Origin: Primulina eburnea
Taxonomy: Eukaryota > Streptophyta > Magnoliopsida > Lamiales > Gesneriaceae
Length of the DNA stretch: 64,000 bases
Assembly: GCF_022965805.1 (NCBI RefSeq)
Contig: NC_133103.1
Location: 51,472,386-51,536,385, forward strand
Reading direction: 5' to 3'
Shown: positions 55,799 through 64,000 of the stretch, one piece after another
Numbering within the stretch: the stretch's first letter is position 1
Layout: each line of letters opens with the position of its first letter
The notes under the pieces: model-generated
Databases searched by the model: none
The model's input: the letters and a program-made list of their open reading frames with translations, nothing else
Told to the model about the DNA's origin: nothing
Translations under genes and position numbers: made by a program

Positions 55799-56455
55799 AT
55801 GACCCGTGATATTAAATGGCAAGCCCGGATCATGGTAGGATGGTGAAAAAGTCTCATGAGTTGTAAAGCAAGTAAGTACCCGGGAAGTCATCTACCCGGA
55901 CAATCAGAGGCCCGAGCTCTTGGACAACTTTCTGGCTGATGACTCACTACCCGGGAAGCCTCGATAGTAGTGCCGCACTCGAGTGCGAAAACATGTAAAA
56001 TCTTATCTCGATAAGCATTCTTGGCAGAATTCTACTGATGTGACTTGATGAAAAAGGTATGGAGTCGTGACAGGAAGTCAACATCATTGGCCATAAGTGG
56101 TAGGTAGGCACGGAAAACAAAGTAATCATGAGATTTCCTCATTAAATAGCAGATATATATTTCATTTGAAGGATCCGAATATTTTTATTTTTATGCTCTT
56201 AGCATTCACGTATATTCACACATATACACAGCCATTTTCTCTTGCATCCTCCACCTGCTGACTTAAGCATCAGAGTGGTCAAGCCGAACACCTCTCCGGG
56301 GCCCATTCACGAGTTCATTTCCTTGTTTGTAGGTTACGTTTGAAGCTATATCCCTTGCTCATCTTCCCAAACAAACTCTTATCAGATACTGTGAATTGCA
56401 TCGACCCTGCTCACCCAATGCACCCGGATCACATCACTTAAATTGGGCGTTTTAG
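55607..56455 (+). mobile_element. Probable Ty3/gypsy LTR fragment
   Basis: Contains a block typical of Tat/Ogre-type LTR ends: CATCCTCCACCTGCTGACTT, AAGCATCAGAGTGGTCAAGC, a CTCTCCGGGGCCC stretch, and CCTTGTTTGTAGGTTACG. CCCGGG and CCCGGA motifs are frequent upstream. No internal region or target duplication is seen. Confidence 0.45.
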
Positions 56456-58804
56456 CTGTATGATGATGTGGTCCTCTTGTGCGTTAGCTCGAGTATTGTT
56501 CATGTTATTATCGCATCGTTTATTGACTCGTGTCTATCCCGTTTACTTTGAGCTCAGTTACATGCATTGCATATTGCATCCATAAATATGTTTCATGTAT
56601 AATTTTTGTTTATCTTCGTTGTTGTTTAACTGTTACATAATAGGTACCGACCACTTCCCTTCGGGGCTCACGTGACGGATTTATAGCACCATGGATGGCT
56701 ATTTAGGTGCTTCTGATATACTTGGTAGAGGTTCAGCCAATGAGTTTTTACGCACTGATTATTCAAATTGTCTACTATACTCAAAAGTCGAGATTTGATC
56801 TTAACTACTGACACCAGTTGAGATCTCTTAAGCTCGGGAAAATAAAATTTTGTGGGATGTTTATTCTCCTCGTCTAAACAACTCCATCAAAGTGTTTATA
56901 TAATACCACCCCTTCGGATTATCCATCCCTAGTCAGAGACATGATCTTATTTTTAAAAATCTTTAACTATATAGATTTTATGCAATGCAAATATGTTTAC
57001 ATATAAATCATATAGACTCCTCTTATCCCTTCCTAATAATTGTTTTTGTTGCGTTTCATTACGATTTGTCTGTTTTGTATACTTTCGACGTTGGGAGATG
57101 GGTATTGAACATTATAATTGACCGGTATATTTATCGTTTTGCATTTTTAGTTTTTTTTTATTGATCTATATATTTATCAATTTGCGATCATGGACTATCC
57201 CGATCTTGGGCTCTCTCGGAGGCCCAATCCAATCCTGTGTTCCTATTGGGACATTTTCTCTCACGTGCTTTCCACATGCACCATTGCTCATAGGACTCTA
57301 CACACCAGATTGGTGGAGTGATACCTACCCAAGTCTCGAATCCATAATCTCCTAGCATAATTACATAGTTCAAAGAGACTTGGTATCAGTTGAAATTTTG
57401 AAAAGAAATTCTTCATTTGATAGAGAAATTTAGTCACATTCATCTCTCAATTATTTATATCATTTAGAAAGTCCAAAGATATATAAACCATAAATACATA
57501 AATAGTAGGTATATAGTCATACGGTCTCACGGATCTTTATCTATTAGACGGGTCAATTATGTCCATATTTACAATAATAAGTAATATTTTTGACATATAA
57601 AATAATATTTTTTATGGATAACTCAAATAAGATATCTCTATCACAAAATTGATCCGTAAGTCTGTCTCACAAAAGTCTTCATGATAAATAAATGTTTTTG
57701 GAAGTCTTGAAAAGATATAGGGTTAGTTGCGTAATCCTTTTAGGAATTTGAATGTTTAATTTAATGAAACGAATTTATGCAATGATAAGACTTGAAAGAC
57801 AACCACATGTCAACGAAAAATTATATTTTCATTTGATTTTTGATGTATATGATATAGTTTTATCAAGTTTTATATTTATTTAATTTCATATATCGATTTA
57901 ATACAAAGTATTATATTTTATATATATTATAACACCAAGCTATAATCTAATTCACTATTTTCAATTAAAAAGTGTCCTCTGCAAGCAATGTACAATCTAC
58001 TAAATAAATAATTCAGATTTTTAAATTATTATAATTAGAGAAAAATATAGTAGTAATATTACTTTGATATAATTTAGATAGTAATATATTTTAAACAATC
58101 GATCAGTAAGAACATAACGTAAAAGATCCTCAAATAAATAAAGTTTTTGTAAGAATATTTAGTATATTTGTTTAATCGATGCATAATTGATGTAATTATG
58201 TAACTTAATTTTTTTTAAATTATATAACGTTTTTGTAAGATGGAAGATACTTGTTTTAATGATAATGATACATACAACTTAAATATTTTATATTTTATAG
58301 CAACTCAAACATTACTTTTCTAGTTGTATCTAATTTATATGAAATTTTTATTATTATAAACAATTGCAATTTAATTTATGTATATTTGTCCTTTTTTCTA
58401 TTTTATTCATTTATTTTTCCAAATTTCAGTGTTATTTCGATATCTCTGTTTATTCCCCTTCCAATTTTGACTATGTCTCCAACACAGCGTTGATGTGGTA
58501 CTGACATAGCGTTGACATAACACTTACACGTGCAATGACATGTTAATAACCCGATGAAAAATGCCAAAACTTACCAAAAATTAAAAGATCCGGCACTAAG
58601 TCACGATTCCAACAACATAAACGATCAAAATTGTAAAAAGTCACATATGAGACGGTCTCACATATCTATATTTGTAAGAAAGGTTGACTTGGCCTATATT
58701 TACAAAGAAAAATACTATTTTTTGACATAAAAAGTAATAATGGGATAAAAAAAGATCAACAATCTAAATAATGATTATTTTACTTAAATTATCAACACCT
58801 CCAT
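56456..58804. other. AT-rich non-coding stretch
   Basis: No gene, RNA or complete element recognised on either strand. Around 57525-57670 and 58640-58760 there are GACGGTCTCAC-type motifs common in plant dispersed repeats. Confidence 0.5.
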
Positions 58805-60476
58805 GTAATAATTTAAAACATGGTTTACACCGTTTTTAATTTATTTTACTTAAATAATTTTGTATAATGTTTTATATTTGAAATAACTTGATAAACTTAT
58901 TAATTATATAGACACATGCAATTTAATATCTCAAATTGCAAATTTTTATTTTTAAAAACATATTAATTATATAGACATATACAATTTAATATCTCAAAAT
59001 GAAAATGAGATGTTTGTAAAAATAGTGCGATCCATAGAAATTTATAGCGGATTCCCAATTTGACTTCTGTTTAGTCTTGAGTTTGAATTTTGAGGCTTTT
59101 TTAAAAATTATTATTAATTAAATAAAAACTATTTAGTAAAATATTGTAAAAATGAGATATTTGTAAAAATAGTGCAATCCGTAGAAAATTTATAGCGGAT
59201 TCTAAATTTAAAAAAAAAAATTGAAGAAAAAGAGCCTATCACGGATTCCAGGGAATCCGTCACTCTTCCTCTTTAAATTGGGCGCATTTTCTCCGTTTCA
59301 TCTGTCCAAAATGCTTCCTTTCTCCGATTCATTCTCGCAAAATGTTTCTTTCCTCCGATTCATTTGCGTAAAATCCTTCTTTTCTCTTTCAGCCTTGCAT
59401 TAATATTATTTGTTGATTTTGTCATCCATTTCATTCGAAGAGGTGTTAAGAGGTAATGTTTAATTTCGTCGATAATATTGTAATTATATATGAAGAAGTA
59501 ATATTTTGTTTTCTGTAAATTTCTGTTAATGTTTGTCATTTATTTCAGATATTAACATCGTCCATTGATTTTATTATAAATTCCGTATAACCACGTTTGA
59601 GAAGGTTATTTAAGCGATTTATTAATATTTTGTTTGTATTATTTATATTGTATTAATGTATTTATAATTTTGTTCACTAACATTATACGAATAATATAAT
59701 TTTATTAAATAGTATATTTTTAATATTAATCACATATAAATATAATAATGGGGATATTTAAAAAATAATAAATATAATTTTGTGCTTTTTGAAACTATTT
59801 CAAGGTTATTATTTTTGCGTAGTCGGAACACAATCGGAAACAAGAATTTCTTAACAGCCGTCAAGTATTTTGCACAAAAAAGTCGGAGGAATTGCACAAA
59901 GAAGACGGAGGAATTGCGAACAATTTAAATTATGGTAGTCACGGATTCCTAGAACCCTGACTGCATGTCACGGATTCAGAACCCATGACAATCTGTCATG
60001 GATTCCACGCCAAAAAAATTAAGAATCATGTAAAAGTTTCTACATATTGCATTATTTTTACCAGACTCACACTTTTGCAATATTTTGCTAAATAGTTTTT
60101 AAATTGAAGATAATATAAGAATGTCTCCAATCAACTATGCCACGTGAAAGATTGAACAGATTTGCTATGTTATCGATTGAGAAAAAATATTTGAACATGT
60201 TGAGTATGAAAGTTTTGTCAAAATTTGTGCAGCCAAACTGCAGTACATGTAATATTTAAGTGATTATTTAAACAAAATTGTAAAATTTATTTCATTACAT
60301 TACACTGGTTTTGAATGTGTTATATTATTTGATTGTTTGATCTTTTAATTATATTCTCTTTTACACATGTATTGTTTTACAAATGAGCGCATTAATAAAA
60401 AAAATCACATTTTATCGTCTTATGAGTCCATTTTTTCAATTTGTATCAAACCTATAAAATATCATATATGACCAAC
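58805..60476 (+). repeat. Unknown hairpin-rich repeat family, copy 3
   Basis: Starts GTAATAATTTAAAACATGG as copy 1 does, then matches it discontinuously: 58820-58960 to the 47.7-kb start, 59010-59265 to 50.3-50.58 kb, 59266-60050 to 50.6-51.3 kb, and 60100-60476 to 51.85-52.2 kb. More diverged than copies 1 and 2, with the LTR-like insert absent, so it may show the unit before that insertion. The 60-codon frame at 59221 is repeat-derived. Confidence 0.75.
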
Positions 60477-60485
60477 TCAAAATTA

Positions 60486-60711
60486 GTTCCTTGTTCAAGG
60501 GTGGCAGTCACTAGGAGATGTCAGCAACATGATTGGCTTCAGGTTTAAATGAAAAACTTTTGACTCGGAGTTTGTTGCATAACATTTTGAATTTCAGTGT
60601 TCCTTGTTCAAGGGTGGCAGTCACTAGGAGATGTCAGCAACATGATTGGCTTCAGGTTTAAATGACAAACTTTTGACTCGGAGTTTGTTGCATAACATTT
60701 TGAATTTCAGT
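60486..60711 (+). repeat. 113-bp direct tandem repeat, two copies
   Basis: GTTCCTTGTTCAAGGGTGGC starts at 60486 and 60599; the units are nearly identical. A partial third piece (CATAACATTTTRAATTTCAG) follows at about 60731. Confidence 0.9.
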
Positions 60712-60839
60712 GTAATATAAACAATGATTTGCATAACATTTTAAATTTCAGTGTAATATAAACAATGATTTACAGAATAGTCTAATTTTATAAATAACTA
60801 TGATAATCAACATAACATGCCTTCATAACTATGGACAAG

Positions 60840-61480
60840 GTAGAATGAAAAGCATCAAATGTCCATCCCCGACTTGCCACCATCGTTTAAAAATATGACG
60901 GTTGAAATGACTCGTGCTACTAAAATACTGCTAGGAAAAAAAATTTCAAGCTAATTTTGAAAATGCTCATACACATGCATGCGAATGAAAACAGTCCACC
61001 ATGCGTATTAAAAAGTTATTCAATTACTGGATAAAAATAACTGCAGTTAAATAAATATTAAATATCATCAAATTCATACACTACTGTTTGAGAAGAACTC
61101 AAACGCATCAATCAAAGCATGTCGTATCATCAACATATAAAAAGATATAAAATGCATTAAAAAAAACAATTTTCATCCATGACCCCATAAACATATAGTG
61201 CGGAAATATGAAAGTCCTCGGGCCATCGTGCGCACTCCTAGCTCCACCTACTCAGTGTTTCTATGCCTCAAGTCTCAAACTCATCGTGCTCACCTGCATT
61301 ATTCACACCTAGTGAGTCTAAAGACTCAACACACCTGAATCGTTATAACAAGTACATATACATAACACGCAACAATGAAAAGTACTGTAATTAAAATACA
61401 TTTCATGATCTTAAAAGTATGAACTTAAACATAGCATGTCCAAAAACTTCTCCATACCATATCTCATCATATCAACATAT
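60840..61480 (-). mobile_element. Reverse-oriented LTR fragment related to the solo LTRs
   Basis: The complement of 61309-61330 reads GTTGAGTCTTTAGACTCACT then AG, identical to a conserved block in solo LTR 2. Further blocks are too diverged to set the ends. No coding content. Confidence 0.45.
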
Positions 61481-62139
61481 TGTTTGGGCTAAAAATAATT
61501 TAATTACAAGCCCAAGTCAATTCTGAAGCCCAATTAAATAAGCCCATAAAAGAATAATTCTTAATCGATTAAAAAATGAGCACTGAGCGCGGAAGAGAAA
61601 AAGAACGTGGGAGGATAGTTAGAAATCGTGGCATTAGGGGAGCAGATAGTGGAGATCATGGGGGAGTGGAGAAAGAGGACGCAGCGGCCAGGAAGAAAAA
61701 GGAATCGGCTAACACAACGACAGGAGAACTCAACAACACAACTCTACACAGACAAAATCTGCAAATACTCTCTGCAAAATTCAATCTTTCATTGCACTAG
61801 TTTTCAAGTATTTCCAGTACATTTCTAGCGTCTTCTAGTTCTAGATTTCAGCAATTATTTGTGTTATATTTCCATATTTTGTAAATTCCTACTGTTTGTT
61901 GAAAATATAAATGATGTCAGGAGTTTATTCCCCAAATTCCAGTAGTTTTCTTTATTTTGGCGTCGTAGTCATTTTAGGAGATTAGAACCGACGGTCGAAT
62001 TTAGTATCCATAATCGTCAAGTTTTTAGAAGTTAGATTTTCGTTGTTTTTACGCAAATTGGTGCACTTCGCACCTGGCACGCCCGCAACACCAAATATTG
62101 TGCAAACATATTTTTGGCACGCCCGGTGGGACCATCACT
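61481..62139 (+). mobile_element. Putative 5' LTR and leader of Ty3/gypsy element
   Basis: Precedes the gag frame. A possible LTR start is TGTTTGGGCTAAAAATAATT at 61481. A TTTGGCACGCCCGGTGGGAC stretch near 62113-62132 is the sequence often found just ahead of gag in plant Ty3 elements. The right LTR end and primer site are not fixed; TTTTGGCGTCGTAGTC near 61958 is one candidate. The frames at 61576-61828 look non-coding. Confidence 0.45.
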
Positions 62140-64000
62140 ATGCCGCCAAGAAGGAAAGAAAACGTCAATCAAAGAGACGGGAAGTTTCTACCAAGCCAGG
62201 AAGAGACTCATGCTCCACAGATAGAACAATCGGCTTCTGAAGAGCCGACCAGGGAGTTGGATTTGCATCCAAGTCATGTTCCAGAGGTATATGCTCATAT
62301 TTCAAATCATTTGGTTGAAACGTTGGCTGCGATAAAATTTGAAGAAATATCAGAAGCACTGTCCAAAGCTGTGTCTGATTGCTTGAAGACAGTATTGGGT
62401 AAACCGAACCAATCAACCAACAAAGAGCAAAATACCATTGTTAAAGAGGCTGATCAGGGGAGTAATCAATTCACTGAACTCGACCAGGGAGCAGGACACT
62501 CAATGGCTGGCGATCCTCGCCGCCCAGAGTTGGCACTCCCAAACCAACGGGAAGGAAGTTACACACTATCACATAAAAAGGAGAAAACTTTAGGTGGAAG
62601 AGTTCGGCCATATCCACGTACAGATGGAGCAGGGAGTTTGAAACAACCTGTCAACCAAGTCCATGCGATTACTAATCCTTTGTATCAACCAGGAATGGAT
62701 GATGATATACCACACTTGGGTTATCATGGAGTTGATGGAAGTTTCCAAGGATGTAATGTTGGTTACAGTACAGAGGCTCAGACTCGGGGGGCAAACTATT
62801 ATCACCATCTGCTCCCCAACAAAAACGCAACAATGATCGATCTTGATATGGTGAGAGAAACTGTGCAAGAAATGTATGGGCCGGCTTTGAGACAAATTGG
62901 CCGCCTAGAATTTCACAAGCCATACCCCAACCACATAGATATCAACAATCCATTTCCCAGATGTTACAAAGTACCAGATTTCAGCTTATTTTCTGGAGAA
63001 GATAGTCAATCTAGCCTTGAGCACATTGCTAGGTTCACTATAAGGTGTGGGGAGCTGGCAAACTTGGAAAACTTTATTACTTTGAAGTTGAGATTGTTCC
63101 CAAATACCTTTACTGGCACGGCATTTTCGGGGTATGCCGCACTTCCTCGAAACTCAATCTTAAGTTGGAAAGATATGGAGAAGCAATTCCTTACTCAGTT
63201 TTACCGAACTGAGCCTGAGGCGTGCATCGCTGATTTGTCAAAGATATCTCAGAAAAAAGGAGAAACAGCTGATATGTTCATTGATAGGTTCAAGAAAGCA
63301 AAGAACAAGTGCAAGGTGTTTCTGCCAGAGACTGAGTTTGTCAAAATAGTACAAAAGAGGCTAGACTTTGAGCATAAGAAGAAGTTTCAGGATATGGAAT
63401 TCAGAGATTTCTTTGAACTTGCAGCAAAGGTTGGGGAGTACGAGGAACTATTGACAGATGAGTCGTCTAACAAGAAAACAACAATGGAATCTTATTACCA
63501 GGAGGTGGAAGATGTTTTGGCAGAAATTCGATCAGCTGGTTCATGCACGGTTCCCCTGCTAAAAATGAAGCTGACAGAAACTGAAAAGAAGAATAGCTCC
63601 CAACCTCCCAAGGACATGCAGTACACATTCAATATTTCCAAAACAGATGACATATTTGATTTTCTGGTTAAAGAAAAGTTCATCGCTTTTTCACCTGATC
63701 ATCGGATGCCTACTAAGGATGAGCTGAAAAGTCGAGAATACTGTAAGTATCACAACTCATACAATCATTCCACTAAATTGTGTTGGGCTTTCAAGAATGT
63801 TCTGCAGGAAAGAATCAACAAAGGAATATTGAAATTCCCTAACAAGCAAGAGTACATGGCAGTGGACAATGACCCATTTCCTCCTGCGGCATCGGTAAAC
63901 GTGAACGTCACAAATTTGAGAAATTTGTTGAATGACAAGAGAAGAAGCCGATTCTTTGCAATGAAAGACCGAATAATTAAGAAATGTTGGATTCCGAAAG
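62140..64000 (+). CDS. Ty3/gypsy retrotransposon gag (gag-pol start), runs off the window
   Basis: A frame of 620 codons from ATG 62140 is open to the right edge without a stop. The basic N-terminus (MPPRRKENVNQR) is followed by a hydrophilic linker. From about residue 280 there is a retrotransposon gag domain: FSLFSGEDSQSSLEHIARF, then SWKDMEKQFLTQFY and KKGETADMFIDRFKKAKNKC. Near residues 535-555 a C-X2-H-type knuckle YCKYHNSYNHSTKLCWAFKN is followed by INKGILKFP, as in Tat/Ogre-like Ty3 elements. Gag assembles the virus-like particle around the element RNA. The uninterrupted frame suggests a young copy. Protease, RT and integrase would lie beyond 64000. Lineage assignment is inference. Confidence 0.88.
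   Translation, partial: MPPRRKENVNQRDGKFLPSQEETHAPQIEQSASEEPTRELDLHPSHVPEVYAHISNHLVETLAAIKFEEISEALSKAVSDCLKTVLGKPNQSTNKEQNTIVKEADQGSNQFTELDQGAGHSMAGDPRRPELALPNQREGSYTLSHKKEKTLGGRVRPYPRTDGAGSLKQPVNQVHAITNPLYQPGMDDDIPHLGYHGVDGSFQGCNVGYSTEAQTRGANYYHHLLPNKNATMIDLDMVRETVQEMYGPALRQIGRLEFHKPYPNHIDINNPFPRCYKVPDFSLFSGEDSQSSLEHIARFTIRCGELANLENFITLKLRLFPNTFTGTAFSGYAALPRNSILSWKDMEKQFLTQFYRTEPEACIADLSKISQKKGETADMFIDRFKKAKNKCKVFLPETEFVKIVQKRLDFEHKKKFQDMEFRDFFELAAKVGEYEELLTDESSNKKTTMESYYQEVEDVLAEIRSAGSCTVPLLKMKLTETEKKNSSQPPKDMQYTFNISKTDDIFDFLVKEKFIAFSPDHRMPTKDELKSREYCKYHNSYNHSTKLCWAFKNVLQERINKGILKFPNKQEYMAVDNDPFPPAASVNVNVTNLRNLLNDKRRSRFFAMKDRIIKKCWIPK

Overview
The window looks like a transposon-rich intergenic or heterochromatic stretch of a eudicot plant nuclear genome. 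It is AT-rich, with long solo LTRs, an L1-type LINE, endogenous pararetrovirus DNA and the spliced-gene remains of a plant ATM kinase homologue. I cannot name the species from the sequence. No complete, certainly functional host gene lies in the window.

Region 1-15278 is a head-to-tail tandem array of an endogenous pararetrovirus (Caulimoviridae, florendovirus-like), all read on the minus strand. Copy A (10459 down to 1) has an uninterrupted 1793-codon polyprotein gene (movement protein, capsid with zinc knuckle, aspartic protease, reverse transcriptase, RNase H). It also has a frameshifted ORF2 and a 79-codon ORF lying between a TATA-like promoter and the tRNA-iMet primer-binding site. Copy B (15278 down to 10460) has an intact ORF2, an identical 79-codon ORF and the C-terminal half of ORF1, cut by a 100-N assembly gap. 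The virus unit is about 7.39 kb once a 3068-bp solo LTR (518-3585, perfect 5-bp target duplication) is subtracted. The array continues off the left edge.

Region 15379-20278 holds a repeat fragment shared with 51.9-52.7 kb, an LTR-like reverse-oriented stretch and a second solo LTR (17257-20273).

Region 20706-47424 (minus strand) is the N-terminal HEAT-repeat part of an ATM homologue. More than fifteen exons are recognisable with splice sites, but many carry frame-disrupting indels, a block of exons is missing where a third solo LTR sits (22923-26306), and no FAT or kinase exon is present. A 6.7-kb L1 LINE (34344-41023, plus strand, 18-bp target duplication, poly-A) lies in one intron. I call the locus a pseudogene.

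Region 47650-60476 consists of nested and duplicated copies of an unknown hairpin-rich, non-coding repeat: a 2.87-kb direct duplication, an LTR-like insert, and a third shorter copy. A Ty3-type LTR fragment and featureless AT-rich DNA lie between 55.6 and 58.8 kb. Region 60477-64000 has a 113-bp tandem repeat, a reverse LTR fragment, and the 5' part of a Ty3/gypsy element. Its gag frame (from 62140) is open to the right edge.
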